This document shows positions 40,240 to 55,325 of a stretch of DNA of 64,000 nt, in pieces. The notes under the pieces are model-generated. The model ran no database searches. It saw only the letters and a list, made by a program, of their open reading frames with translations, and was not told where the DNA came from. The number at the start of each line of letters is the position of its first letter. The first letter of the stretch is position 1. Origin of the DNA: Deinococcus aquaedulcis. Lineage in GTDB: Bacteria; Deinococcota; Deinococci; Deinococcales; Deinococcaceae. The stretch spans positions 1-64,000 of the forward strand of contig NZ_JAHRBL010000013.1 of the NCBI RefSeq assembly GCF_019693445.1, in the 5' to 3' direction. The position numbers were made by a program, and so were the translations under genes.

Positions 40240-42255
40240 ATGTACAAGACTGCCGCTCGTTTGACCGCCCTACTCGCTGTGAGCCTCGCCCTGGGGGCCT
40301 GTGGCCGGGAGTCGCCCACCGCTATGAGCAGCGCCGCCACCCTCCGGGCCCAGGCGACGGGGCTAACAGCGACGTTTGACAGCACGGGGGCGTGGGACAC
40401 GGGCTTCACGGGCCGCATCACCCTGCGCAATCCCGGCCCCACCCCCATCACCGGCTGGACCCTGAAGTTCAAGTTCAATGGCAATGCCAGTGCGGGCAGT
40501 TCGGTCTGGGGTGCCGGGGGCAGCATCACCAGGGACAGCACGGGGCTGTACACCATCACCCCCAACAGCTGGGGCGGCGCCACCATTCCCGCCGGCGGCA
40601 GTGTCACCATCGGCTACGACGGCACCGGTCAACTGAGCGGCGTCAACACCTGTACCCTCAACGGCGCCAGTTGCAGTGGCGCCACCACCCCACCGCCGAC
40701 GGGTGATACCACCGCGCCCACGGTGAGCCTGACCGCCAGTCCCAGCACGGTGACGAGTGCCGGCACGGTATCGCTGAGTGCGGCGGCGAGCGATAACGTG
40801 GGGGTGACGAAGGTGGAGTTCTATCAGGGCTCGACCTTGCTCAGTACCGATACGACGGCGCCGTATACGGCCACGGAGCCGGTCAGCAGTGCGAACAACG
40901 GCACGCGGACGTACACGGCCAAAGCATTTGATGCAGCGGGCAATACCAGGTCGGCTTCGGCCTCGGTCACTGTCAACATCTCCGGCACCACCCCGCCGCC
41001 CCCACCTCCCCCTCCCAGCGGGTTCAAGAAGATCGCCTACTTCGCCCAATGGGGCATCTACGGGCGCAACTATCAGGTCAAGAACATTGACACCAGCGGC
41101 ACCGCCGCCACCCTGACCCACATCAACTACGCTTTCGGCAACATCTACAACGAGAACGGCACCTACCGCTGCAACATCGTGACCCGCGCCGAAACCGGCA
41201 ACGGCGACGGTGGCGACGCCTTTGCGGACTATGGCAAGGGCTTTGACGCCGCCACCAGTGTGGACGGCGTGGCCGACCGCTGGGACCAGCCGCTGAAGGG
41301 CAACTTCAACCAGATCAAGAAGCTCAAGGCCAAGTACCCCAACATCAAGGCCCTGATCTCGCTGGGTGGCTGGACCTGGAGCAAGCACTTCAGCGCCGCT
41401 TCCATGACGGACGCCTCGCGCAAGGCGCTGGTGAGCTCGTGCATCGACGTGTACATCAAGGGCAACCTGCCGCTCTCGGACGGTGCGGGCGGCCCCGGCG
41501 CAGCGGCGGGCGTGTTCGACGGCATTGATATTGACTGGGAATACCCCGGTGGCGGCGGCCTGCCCACCAACGGCGTCAGCCCGCAGGACAAGCAGAACTT
41601 CACGCTGCTGCTGCAGGAATTCCGCCGTCAGCTCGACGCCTACAAGCCGGGGCTGCTGCTGACCATCGCGGCGCCCGGCGGGCCAGACAAGATCGCCAAC
41701 CAGGACCCCGCCGCCTACAAGAATGCCGTGGACTGGATCAACATCATGACCTATGACTTCCGTGGCGCCTGGGACGCCACCGGGCCCACCAATTTCCACT
41801 CCAACCTGTACCCCAGTCCCAACGACCCCGGCACGGGCGTGGTCAAGAACTACTCGGTGGACACCGCTGTGCAGGCGTTCCTGAACGCGGGTGTGCCGGC
41901 CAACAAACTGGTGATCGGGGTGCCCTTCTACGGGCGCGGCTGGACCGGCGTGCCGGGGGCCAACAACGGCCTGTACCAGTCGGCCACGGGCCCAGCGCGC
42001 GGCACCTACGAGGCGGGCATTGAGGACTACAAGGTGCTGAAGAATGCCCCCGGCACCGTGTACCGCGATCCCGTGACCAAGCAGATGTGGAAGTACGACG
42101 GCACCAATTTCTGGAGCTACGACGACCCCGAAGTGATCGCCACCAAGATGGCCTACATCAAGCAGAAAGGCCTGGGCGGCGCGATGGCCTGGGCGCTGGA
42201 CGGCGACGACGCCCAGGGCACGCTGGCCAAGGCGATTGACAGTGGCCTGAAGTAA
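40240..42255 (+). CDS. Secreted GH18 chitinase with CBM2-like and Ig-like domains
   Basis: The 671-residue lipoprotein begins with a signal and lipobox ALGAC (Cys near 27). A CBM2-like domain (about 40-145, AWDTGFTGRITLRNPGPTP) is followed by a bacterial Ig-like module (about 155-250, APTVSLTASPSTV), a Pro-rich linker and the GH18 barrel (about 262-671). The catalytic motif DGIDIDWEYP is intact, as is SLGGWTWS. It degrades chitin outside the cell, producing oligomers for the adjacent transporter. It is divergent from that operon and shares operator-like repeats with it. Confidence 0.95.
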   Translation: MYKTAARLTALLAVSLALGACGRESPTAMSSAATLRAQATGLTATFDSTGAWDTGFTGRITLRNPGPTPITGWTLKFKFNGNASAGSSVWGAGGSITRDSTGLYTITPNSWGGATIPAGGSVTIGYDGTGQLSGVNTCTLNGASCSGATTPPPTGDTTAPTVSLTASPSTVTSAGTVSLSAAASDNVGVTKVEFYQGSTLLSTDTTAPYTATEPVSSANNGTRTYTAKAFDAAGNTRSASASVTVNISGTTPPPPPPPPSGFKKIAYFAQWGIYGRNYQVKNIDTSGTAATLTHINYAFGNIYNENGTYRCNIVTRAETGNGDGGDAFADYGKGFDAATSVDGVADRWDQPLKGNFNQIKKLKAKYPNIKALISLGGWTWSKHFSAASMTDASRKALVSSCIDVYIKGNLPLSDGAGGPGAAAGVFDGIDIDWEYPGGGGLPTNGVSPQDKQNFTLLLQEFRRQLDAYKPGLLLTIAAPGGPDKIANQDPAAYKNAVDWINIMTYDFRGAWDATGPTNFHSNLYPSPNDPGTGVVKNYSVDTAVQAFLNAGVPANKLVIGVPFYGRGWTGVPGANNGLYQSATGPARGTYEAGIEDYKVLKNAPGTVYRDPVTKQMWKYDGTNFWSYDDPEVIATKMAYIKQKGLGGAMAWALDGDDAQGTLAKAIDSGLK

Positions 42256-42285
42256 AAGCCAGGACTGAGCAGGGCGGCCACGCGG

Positions 42286-42318
42286 CCCGGAGGAGGGGGA
42301 AGTATCCCCCGCTCCGGG
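42286..42318 (+). terminator. Hairpin after the chitinase gene
   Basis: CCCGGAG and CTCCGGG are exact arms enclosing a GGGGG/CCCCC inner stem. It lies 30 bases past the stop. The T run is absent. The stretch from 42319 to 42698 before the kinase gene has no recognisable gene and no confident promoter. Confidence 0.6.
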
Positions 42319-42698
42319 TCCCGTTGCATGGGCGTGAAGGGCCAGGGGAAGCTCTTGAGCCTGGCGATGTCAGCCGGGCCATCTGCCGCTGAAGGAGGAC
42401 CCTGGTGCGGGCGCGGCGATTCTCTGCTCAATCTTCATGGCAGTCAGGCCGAAAAGCAGGTGGAATTCCGGGCATTGGTGTGTGTGGCTGCGCCTGTCTA
42501 TGCCCGCTGGGGGGCGAGTTTGAGCGGGCTGAACTCTTCAGGCCGAGCTCCCCCCGACCCTCGTCCATCACATGAACACTGTATGAAGGTGTCTGTCGCC
42601 TTCTTACTGGGGGAACGGGGCCGCTATCCTGACCCGGACATGGCCCAGTTGCGCCTCTTTTCCGTACCCTTCCACGCTGTTTCTGGCAGGACCTCCCT

Positions 42699-47617
<4,919 letters not shown>

Positions 47618-47621
<4 letters not shown>

Positions 47622-48454
47622 GCGGCGAGTTCCCCAGAGAACCCCTGCAGGACATCGAGTTGTCGCTGCTGCTGGAAGCCGTGTACCGCGCCACCGGGCA
47701 CGATTTCCGGGCCTACACCACCGCCACCATCCGCCGCCGGGTGCTGCACGCGGTGGCCGAAGAGGGTCTGGAGAGCATCAGCGCGCTGCAGGCGCGGGCG
47801 CTGCACGACGCGGCGGCCATGCAGCGGCTGCGCGAAACGCTGGCCATCAACGTGACCGAGATGTTCCGCGACCCCACCTTCTTCCGGGCGCTGCGCGAAC
47901 AGGTGCTGCCGCTGCTGCGCACCCATCCGTTCGTGCGGGTGTGGCACGCGGGCTGCTCCACGGGCGAAGAAGTGTATTCGCTGGCGATTCTGCTGCACGA
48001 GGCGGGGCTGCTGGACCGCAGCCGCCTGTACGCCACGGACATGCACGCCCCGGCGTTGCAGCAGGCCCGCCAGGGCATCTACCCGCTGGGCAAGCTGGCG
48101 GCCTATGAGGACAATTACCACCTGTCTGGTGGGCAGGCGGAGTTCGGGGACTACTTCACCCAGCAGTACGGGCACGCGCGGGTGAAGGCGTTCCTGCGCC
48201 AGCCCATCATCTGGGGCCAGCACAACCTCGCCACCGATTCGTCGTTCAACGAGTTTCACCTGATTCTGTGCCGCAACGTGATGATCTACTTCACCCGGCC
48301 ACTGCAGGACCACGTGCAGGCCCTGCTTTGGGAAAGCCTGATGCCTTTCGGGGTGCTGGGCCTGGGGCACCACGAAAGCCTGGATTTCAGCCCGCAGGCG
48401 GTGCGCTTTGAACCGCTGAATCTGGCCGAGAAGCTGTACCGGCGGGTGGGCTGA
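47618..48454 (+). CDS. CheR-type protein methyltransferase
   Basis: The 278-residue protein has the CheR N-terminal helical domain ([22 protein letters not shown]) and SAM-binding core ([22 protein letters not shown]). The fingerprint [12 protein letters not shown] and CRNVMIYF are also present. I chose GTG at 47618, overlapping the kinase stop (GTGA). No chemoreceptor or flagellar gene is nearby, so its substrate is unlikely to be a classical chemoreceptor; the neighbouring HAMP-array kinase is a candidate. It overlaps the next gene by one base. Confidence 0.9.
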
Positions 48455-50034
48455 TGCCCGGCACCTTGCCGCTGGCTGTGCCGCGCGCCCGCATCCTGAT
48501 CGTGGATGACCAGGACAGCAAGCGCCTGGGACTGGCCGCCGCGCTGGAGCCGCTGGGCCAGGAGGTGGTGATGGTGGCCTCGGGCCGCGAGGCCCTGCGC
48601 CATCTGCTCACCGGCGAGTTCGCGGTGATTCTGCTGGACGTGCAGATGCCGGATATGGACGGCTTTGAAACCGCCCGCCTGATCCGCAGCCGCCGCCAGA
48701 CCGAAACCACCCCGATCATCTTCGTGACCGCCCACGACCGCGCCGAGGCCGACATGCTGGGCGGCTACACTCTGGGGGCGGTGGACTTCATCTATTCCCC
48801 GGTGCGCTCCGAGGTGCTGCGCGCCAAGGTGAACGTGTTCGTGGAACTGCACCTTAAAACCCTGACCGTGCAGGCCCACGAGCGGCGGCTGCGCGAATTG
48901 GAAAGCCGGCAGGCCCAGCACGAACTCGCCAAACTGTGGGGCGCCATCGCCCAGTCGGCCGACCCCGTCATGATCACCAACCGCGACGGCGTGATCGAGT
49001 ACGTGAACAGCGCCTTCGAGCGCGTGACTGGCTACGCGGCCGAGGAAGCCCTGGGCCAGACCCCGGCCCTGCTGAACGCCGGGCGGCAGGACGCGGTCTT
49101 TTTCGAAGGGCTGTGGCGCACGCTGCTGGGCGGCGAGGTGTTCCGGGGCGAGTTCATCAACCGGCGCAAGGACGGCGGCGAATACCACGAAGAAAAAACC
49201 ATCACGCCCATCCGTGACGAGGCCGGGCGCATCACGCACTTCGTGGCCACCAGCCAGGACGTGACCTACCGCAAGCAGATGGAAGCCCAGCTGCACGCCC
49301 TGAACGCGTCCCTGGAGGCCCGGGTGCGCGAACGCACCGCCGAACTGGAGGACGTGAACAGCGAGCTGGAAGCCTACGCCTATTCCATCTCGCACGACCT
49401 GCGCACGCCGCTGCGGCACATTGGCTCGTTTGCCGACCTGCTAGCCCGCTCCAGCGGCGAGCGCCTGGGCGACCCCGGGCAGCGGTATCTGCGCATTATT
49501 CAGGACGGCGCCGTAAAGATGGAGGCCCTGATTGACGGCCTGCTGGACTTTGCCCGCACCGGCCGCAGCGAACTGCGCCCACAGACCATCGAATTGCCCC
49601 GGCTGGTGCAGGAGATCATCGCTGAACTGCCCGGCGCCGACGCCGCCACCTGGGAGGTGCGCGACCTGGGCACCGTCTGTGGCGACCTGCTGGGTGTACG
49701 ACAGGTGCTGACCAACCTGCTCACGAACGCCCTGAAGTACGCCCACCCGGCCCGTACGCCCCACATTGAACTCTGGACCGAAGCGGGCGAGCACGAACAG
49801 ACCGTGCATGTGCGGGACAATGGCCTGGGCTTCGACATGACCTACGGCCACCGCCTGTTCGCCGTGTTCCAGCGCCTGCATACCGAAGCGCCGGGGCACG
49901 GGGTGGGGCTGGCCATCGTCAAGCGCATCGTGACGCGCCACGGCGGCCGCATCTGGGCCGAGAGCGTGGAGGGCGAGGGGTCCACCTTCAGCTTCAGCCT
50001 GCCCGGTGGCCCGCCTTCCCCCCCGGGCGAATAA
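48454..50034 (+). CDS. Hybrid response regulator-histidine kinase (REC-PAS-HisKA-HATPase)
   Basis: The 526-residue protein starts with a receiver (ILIVDDQDSKRLGL; phosphoacceptor in VILLDVQMPDMDGF). A PAS domain (about 160-270, VMITNRDGVIEYVNSAFERV), a coiled coil, HisKA with YSISHDLRTPLRHI and HATPase with HGVGLAIVKRI follow. The usual Lys-Pro of receivers reads YSPV here. N-terminal receiver placement suggests it is driven by phosphotransfer from the upstream kinase. Co-translated with CheR. No signal peptide or membrane segment. Confidence 0.9.
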   Translation: MPGTLPLAVPRARILIVDDQDSKRLGLAAALEPLGQEVVMVASGREALRHLLTGEFAVILLDVQMPDMDGFETARLIRSRRQTETTPIIFVTAHDRAEADMLGGYTLGAVDFIYSPVRSEVLRAKVNVFVELHLKTLTVQAHERRLRELESRQAQHELAKLWGAIAQSADPVMITNRDGVIEYVNSAFERVTGYAAEEALGQTPALLNAGRQDAVFFEGLWRTLLGGEVFRGEFINRRKDGGEYHEEKTITPIRDEAGRITHFVATSQDVTYRKQMEAQLHALNASLEARVRERTAELEDVNSELEAYAYSISHDLRTPLRHIGSFADLLARSSGERLGDPGQRYLRIIQDGAVKMEALIDGLLDFARTGRSELRPQTIELPRLVQEIIAELPGADAATWEVRDLGTVCGDLLGVRQVLTNLLTNALKYAHPARTPHIELWTEAGEHEQTVHVRDNGLGFDMTYGHRLFAVFQRLHTEAPGHGVGLAIVKRIVTRHGGRIWAESVEGEGSTFSFSLPGGPPSPPGE

Positions 50035-50050
50035 AGCGGCCCTACCAACA

Positions 50051-50088
50051 CCAGGGGCGACGGAGGTTCCATTCTCCGTCGCCCCTGG
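50051..50088. terminator. Bidirectional 15-bp hairpin between kinase and eCIS genes
   Basis: CCAGGGGCGACGGAG and CTCCGTCGCCCCTGG are exact arms around an 8-base loop, centred between convergent stops at 50034 and 50100. AATCTTTCC follows on the plus strand. Confidence 0.75.
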
Positions 50089-50099
50089 AATCTTTCCGT

Positions 50100-53000
50100 T
50101 TACAACCGCCGCAGTTCATCTCCCAGGCGGTCGCGCAACCGGGCGTAAACCTCGCGCGCCACCTGATCGAGGTCCACCTGCGCTGGGGTGGCGGCCCGGC
50201 GACCTACCGCTGGCGAGCCAGATGCGGCCGCTGGGGCAGGGCTGGCCGGCGCCGGGCGGTCGCTGGCCGCTGCGTGGGCCCAGGCCGGGACCGTGGGGTT
50301 GGGCGGCGGGGCCGCCGGCAGAGGAGCGGGCGGTGGTGAGGCTGGAGCCGATTGAATAGGCCGGGCCGGCTCGGGGTCGTCCCAGCGCGGCATGGGTTCC
50401 CAGGGGGCAGGCAGTCCCGGCAGGCGTGGAGCGTTCTGGGCGGAAGCCGGCGCAGCTCCAGGCACTGGGGCTTGCTCCCGCACGACAGCGTGTTCGGTCC
50501 CTAGGGCCACGGCTTCCTCGTCGTGGGCAGTAGGTGCGGCCCCGGTGCGCCGGAGCACCTGCGGCACGAAGCTCGGCTCGCTGTGCCGGATGGCGTGGGT
50601 GGCTTCGTGGGCGGCCAGCGCCAGCCCAGCTGGGGTTTCCAGGCGGGTGTCCGGCGACAGGAACACTGTGCGGCCCACGGTCAGGCCGTCGGCGCGGGCC
50701 TCCTTCAGGGCGGCCGGCACATGCACGTTCTGCACCACGCGCACGTCGTCCACCGCGCGCCCCAGTGTCTGGGCCAGGGCCGCGCGCGCGCTGGGCGCCA
50801 GTGGCTGGCCGTGCCCGTCTCGGCTCAGCGCCGTTTCCAGGGCGGTTTCCAACGCGGTGCTGTCCTGCGGGCGCAGAGGGTCCGGTGTGCGGGGCGTACG
50901 CGGTACCCCCAGGCGGTTGGGCAGGGTCGGACGCGGCAGGGTGGGCGCCGGATTCTCCAGCCGCGACACCCCGCGAGGGGCCTGGGTGGGCGGCGCCACC
51001 GGGCGCGCGGTGTCTGGACGCCCGTCATCCACCGCGCGCAGCAGTGGCGCAGGTGCTGGTCCCGTCACGGGCGGTAGGGGGGCAAGCCCAGGCTCAGCCG
51101 CAGGAGACACCGGCCGCTGCACCTGAGGGCTGGGGGCCAGTTCGGCCGGGGCGCCGTCCGGGCGAACCGCTTGCGGCGCAGCGGTAGGAAGGGGACCCGC
51201 TGGCGGGATGGGCTGTACCGCTTCCGCCGGTGCCGGTGTCATGGGCGCCGCGACTGGTGATGAAGGAGCAGCCTGCTCGTCTGCAACGGGTCCGGCTGGG
51301 CGCTGCTGGGGCCCCGCCTGTGGCACATCTGCAGCACCAGGGCTGAGGGGAGCAAGTGGGGCAACCTGCGCCACGTCCTGCGGCAGAACAGGCACGGGCA
51401 CAGCCGGAAGTTCCGGTGTCGCCACGTACGGAGGCACGGGGAGCGGCAGGCTCTGAGGGGCGCCTTCCTCGCCAGCCCATGCGGCAGGCGCAGAAGGAAC
51501 GACTGGGTCCACCCTTTCCGGCAGGGGGGCGGTGGGACGTTCTGGGGTGAGGCTGGGGTTTGCAGCAGAGGTCGCCCCGGCGCGTTCTGGCGGCAGAGCC
51601 ACGATTGGAGGCTCAAAGCTCCGGCTATCAGCCCGTGGGGCCGTCCAGGGTGTTCCGGGGATCGGGAGTGACGGCTCCTTAGGCGTGGCCCAAGGGGCGG
51701 GGAGGGGGAGCAGCGGCAGCCCTTCATCAGCGCGGGAAGCCAGATCCGGCCGGACTGGGGCCACAGGTGGCGTGGGCGGCAGGGGAGGGGCCAGAAGCCG
51801 CTCATGGGCTGCCTCGTTCACAGAGCTGGGCTCAGGAGCAACTTGCGGCACTTGTGGGGCAAGTTGCCGCTGAACCGCAAGGGGAGCGGGGGGCCGAACG
51901 ACCGGTGCTGGCGCGGCAAGCACTGGGCCAGCGGCGAGACTGGTGGTGTCCACCACAGAAGTCGGCTCGGCTGCAGCCACCGGACGCTCGGCAGGCGCGG
52001 GCGGCTGGGCCAGCGTCGGCAGGATCGTTGCAGGAACAACTGGAAGCACTGGGGCCGCCACGGGTGCAGCAAGGCTTTCCGGGCCCAGCACAGGCTGAAC
52101 CGTGGGTTCGCTGGGCACCACGAAGGCCGGCTCCGTTGCTGGCTCGGCGGCTGGTCGGCCAAGCTGGGCCGGGCTGGGCATAGCGACCGGCAGCGTGGGC
52201 CTGGGCAGGGGAGAGGAGGAGCTGGAGTGCAGGCCCGCAGCAGGCTCGCTGGGCGGGCGGGGGCTGACAGGGGATTGCACCGCGCGCTCTGGCGCCGCTT
52301 CCGTCAGCGCTGGCGGGGCCACGGGGGCCGGCGGGCTCAGATCTGGGCGCACGGGCATTGGCCCGGTGCTTGTTGGCTCTGGCTGCTTGTCTAGCACAGG
52401 CACTGGCCTTGGCTGGGTCAGCAGCGGCTCGGAAGCCGTCGGTGCCTCAGGAGCCGGGCGCGCTGCAGGGGGCGTTACCGTCGGCGCGGTCGGCGCCACC
52501 AGGGTCTCAGGGAAAGCGTGCTCGGGCACGGGTCCAGCGGTGGCCGGCTCTGGCTGACGCTGCACAGCTGGGAGAAGGCCGGGCACTTCTGCAGGTGGCG
52601 TCGGTGCAGGAAGGGCCGCTGCTGGCTGCAGGTGTGGAGCCACGGGCTGGGGCAGGTTGGCCGGCGCCAGCGTGTCGCTCAGAGGCGCGTTGCTTGAAGG
52701 CGCACGCTCTGGCGCACCTGGGGCACGCTGGGCCGTCGCACGGTCCACGGGTCTGGCTACCTCTGGAACGGTGTCAGCCGGGCTTTGAAGGAGGGGATTA
52801 GAAAGGATTGGGGCAGGCTGAGCAGCGGCCTCGTCAGCCTGGGGGGCAGCTGGCTCACTCTGGACCGTCGCACGATCCACGGGCGTGGCTACTTCTGGGA
52901 CAGTGGCGGCCGGGCTCTGGCCGACGGGTGTGGGAAGCACCGGGGCGGGCTCAGAAGGGGCCTTGTCAGCCAGAGCGGGTGCGGCTTGCCTCTGGCGCTG

Positions 53001-55259
53001 CAGGGCCTCCACAGTGCGCGGCTCGGCCGGGGGAGGCATGACTGGCGCAGGGGCTGCAGGCGGAGTGACCGCTGGCCTGGGTACCGGTGCTGCTGCCGGG
53101 AGCTGGGGACTGGACTCAGTGTCTGGCGCCACCTCCTGCGGCAAAGTGGGCCGCAACGACGGCTGAACCGCCTCTGCAGGCAAGGCCGTGGGAAGCGTTG
53201 GGGGCACCGCGACTGGAGCGGCAGGGGGCTCGCGTCCCTCCTCGGCAGGAACGCTGGAGCGCTGCACCGCAGGAACCGCCAGCCCCTGAGCAGCCTGTGG
53301 CGTTTCCAGGGCAGGGGTCAGGGAAGGCGTTGGCACAGCCACAGGAGCTGGTTCAATCGGAGCCGCCGAACGCGCCTCTGGTCTTGGACCTTGTGGCAGA
53401 ACGGGTGCGGCATTTGGCCCATCCGGGTTCCGGGGGCGTGCGACCTGTGGGTTCGGCACTGCCTGAGCGGGTTGAGGCGGAGCCTCTGCTGGCGAAGTGC
53501 TCGCCTGTTCAGGAACCACCGTGGTTCGGGGCTGCTCGTTACGCGGCTCGGGTAGCCGAACCGCCTGGGCTGTGGGCGTAACAGCCTCTATCTCTGGTGC
53601 TGCTGGCGTCAGCAGGGCCGCAGGCGCGTCTGGTGCCAGCGGGCTGGGCGGTGACCCTCCCCGTGGAGGGGCTGTGTCTGGTTCTTCGTCGGCCTCGGTG
53701 GCCTCGCCCCGGCGCCGGGTGGGCGCCGACCGGGCTTCCTTGTTATGGCCCGCGCGGCTGGCCCGGGCCTTGATCCGGGTGGGGCCGCCGGGCAGCGCAC
53801 CCGGCAAAGGAGCGGGGGTGGGTGCCGCTGCGGGCGCTCCCTCAGCGCTGGTGACCGGGGCTTCGGGCTCAGCGCTCGCTTCAGCCGCATTCTGCTCGGG
53901 GTTGTGGTCCTTCCAATCCAGCAGCTCATGAATCGGAATCATGGACGGGCTCAGCTCGCCGTTGGCTTCCATCTCCGCATAGCGGTTCAGGCGCGACAGC
54001 AGGCTCTGAGACGTCTCGGGCGCGATGATTGGCGCGGCCTTGGTCTCAACTGGGGGCGGGGTCTGGGGGCGAGGCGGCACCGTCGGGCGGGGGCGGCGGG
54101 GCAGGCGCACCGGCACATCGCTGTTCTGCGCGCGCAGCAGCGCCTCCAGTTCCCGGCGCTCCTGTTCCTGGGCAGCCCGCAGCTCTTCCGGGCTGGGCTC
54201 TGACGCGGCAGCGGGTTCCGCTGGCTCCGTCTCCACTGGCGTGTCGTCAACGGGCTCGGGGGTCACCTCAGCTGTTGCGACCGCTGGCGCTGGGGCCACC
54301 GTCTCCGGCGTGGCCGTCACAGGCTCACGTGGGGGCTCTGCTGGTGTCACCGGGGGCGCCGACTCGGCCGACCGCTGGGCGGAAGGCTGAACTGGGGGCA
54401 CCTGTGGGGCAGCACCTTCGCTGGGCCCCTGCGCGGCAAGGGCTTCACGCTCGCTGGGCACCTCGGGCGCGGGGAGGGTGGGGCGAGCCGCCAGCGGTTC
54501 GGGCGCGCTGGCGGGGGCTGGTGCTGGCTCATCGCGGTGTGGGCGGCCCTCATCTGCTGCCCGTTGCGTGGTCACGGGCGCCCGCTCAGGTTCGGGGCGC
54601 CCCAGTGGAGCGGGGCTCGGCGCTGGCTCGGCGGCCAACGGGCGATCACCCGTTGCGCCCGCCTCTGCATTCTGGTTCAGGGCCATCGTCTCCCGAAACG
54701 ACGGCGTGCGCCGGGGCGGAGCGCTGACCGGCGCCGGAGGCTCAAACTCGGGCCGGGGAGCAGGTGGCAGGCCCTGGGGCGGCGGCGCGGTGAGCAGGCC
54801 AGCAGCCAGCACCTCATCGGCGTCACCGTAGGGGTCGGGCGCTGGCCACGTTTCGGCCACCGGGGCCGCCACCGGCGCACTGGGCGCGGTGGGTGCAGGC
54901 GACGGCATGGCCGGTCTTTCTGGGCCCTGGGGAACGAGCCCCTGGGGCGCTGGTGCAGAGGGCGCCGGGCTTGGGGGCAGGGCAGCGGCTGGCGTAGGGA
55001 CCGGCGGGCGGCCGTTCCCCAGGGGTAAAGCGGCGGCGAAGGGGTCCGCCGTTGCGGACACCGGCTCCGGGACGGCCAAGACGCGGGCGACCACCCGGCG
55101 AGGTTTGGCCTGGGTGGTCGTTGCCAGCGGCTGAGGGGCCCACCCGCCGGAGGGACTGAAGGGGGACGTGGGAGCCGCACGCGTGACAGGGTCCTGCTGC
55201 GTGACGGCCATACGGGAAGCGTGTTTCAGGCGGCGGAGCCGCTCGTCAAAGATGCTCAC
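50100..55259 (-). CDS. 1719-residue Pro/Ala-rich eCIS protein with C-terminal DUF4157 domain
   Basis: About 1400 residues are low-complexity Pro/Ala/Glu-rich sequence, presumably disordered. A DUF4157 (eCIS-core) domain (about 1480-1560) follows, with the putative zinc motif AAHEATHAIRHS. The extreme C-terminus VDLDQVAREVYARLRDRLGD is a short amphipathic helix related to one in the 56-residue protein at 55923. GTG at 55259 follows GAGGAG. It ends the minus-strand injection-system unit. DUF4157 proteins are hallmarks of eCIS loci and may be effector carriers or process them; which applies here is unknown. Confidence 0.8.
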   Translation of the reverse strand: MSIFDERLRRLKHASRMAVTQQDPVTRAAPTSPFSPSGGWAPQPLATTTQAKPRRVVARVLAVPEPVSATADPFAAALPLGNGRPPVPTPAAALPPSPAPSAPAPQGLVPQGPERPAMPSPAPTAPSAPVAAPVAETWPAPDPYGDADEVLAAGLLTAPPPQGLPPAPRPEFEPPAPVSAPPRRTPSFRETMALNQNAEAGATGDRPLAAEPAPSPAPLGRPEPERAPVTTQRAADEGRPHRDEPAPAPASAPEPLAARPTLPAPEVPSEREALAAQGPSEGAAPQVPPVQPSAQRSAESAPPVTPAEPPREPVTATPETVAPAPAVATAEVTPEPVDDTPVETEPAEPAAASEPSPEELRAAQEQERRELEALLRAQNSDVPVRLPRRPRPTVPPRPQTPPPVETKAAPIIAPETSQSLLSRLNRYAEMEANGELSPSMIPIHELLDWKDHNPEQNAAEASAEPEAPVTSAEGAPAAAPTPAPLPGALPGGPTRIKARASRAGHNKEARSAPTRRRGEATEADEEPDTAPPRGGSPPSPLAPDAPAALLTPAAPEIEAVTPTAQAVRLPEPRNEQPRTTVVPEQASTSPAEAPPQPAQAVPNPQVARPRNPDGPNAAPVLPQGPRPEARSAAPIEPAPVAVPTPSLTPALETPQAAQGLAVPAVQRSSVPAEEGREPPAAPVAVPPTLPTALPAEAVQPSLRPTLPQEVAPDTESSPQLPAAAPVPRPAVTPPAAPAPVMPPPAEPRTVEALQRQRQAAPALADKAPSEPAPVLPTPVGQSPAATVPEVATPVDRATVQSEPAAPQADEAAAQPAPILSNPLLQSPADTVPEVARPVDRATAQRAPGAPERAPSSNAPLSDTLAPANLPQPVAPHLQPAAALPAPTPPAEVPGLLPAVQRQPEPATAGPVPEHAFPETLVAPTAPTVTPPAARPAPEAPTASEPLLTQPRPVPVLDKQPEPTSTGPMPVRPDLSPPAPVAPPALTEAAPERAVQSPVSPRPPSEPAAGLHSSSSSPLPRPTLPVAMPSPAQLGRPAAEPATEPAFVVPSEPTVQPVLGPESLAAPVAAPVLPVVPATILPTLAQPPAPAERPVAAAEPTSVVDTTSLAAGPVLAAPAPVVRPPAPLAVQRQLAPQVPQVAPEPSSVNEAAHERLLAPPLPPTPPVAPVRPDLASRADEGLPLLPLPAPWATPKEPSLPIPGTPWTAPRADSRSFEPPIVALPPERAGATSAANPSLTPERPTAPLPERVDPVVPSAPAAWAGEEGAPQSLPLPVPPYVATPELPAVPVPVLPQDVAQVAPLAPLSPGAADVPQAGPQQRPAGPVADEQAAPSSPVAAPMTPAPAEAVQPIPPAGPLPTAAPQAVRPDGAPAELAPSPQVQRPVSPAAEPGLAPLPPVTGPAPAPLLRAVDDGRPDTARPVAPPTQAPRGVSRLENPAPTLPRPTLPNRLGVPRTPRTPDPLRPQDSTALETALETALSRDGHGQPLAPSARAALAQTLGRAVDDVRVVQNVHVPAALKEARADGLTVGRTVFLSPDTRLETPAGLALAAHEATHAIRHSEPSFVPQVLRRTGAAPTAHDEEAVALGTEHAVVREQAPVPGAAPASAQNAPRLPGLPAPWEPMPRWDDPEPARPIQSAPASPPPAPLPAAPPPNPTVPAWAHAAASDRPAPASPAPAAASGSPAVGRRAATPAQVDLDQVAREVYARLRDRLGDELRRL

Positions 55260-55325
55260 AAAACTCCTCTCGGTCGCCGCGCGGGTGACCCAGCGGGGAC
55301 CAAGATAGGAGGGAGGTCCCCGCGC

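Noticed and set aside
51094..54831. Many plus-strand frames opposite the 1719-residue eCIS protein
   Set aside because: They mirror the Pro/Ala-rich codon pattern and have no recognisable domains or ribosome sites.
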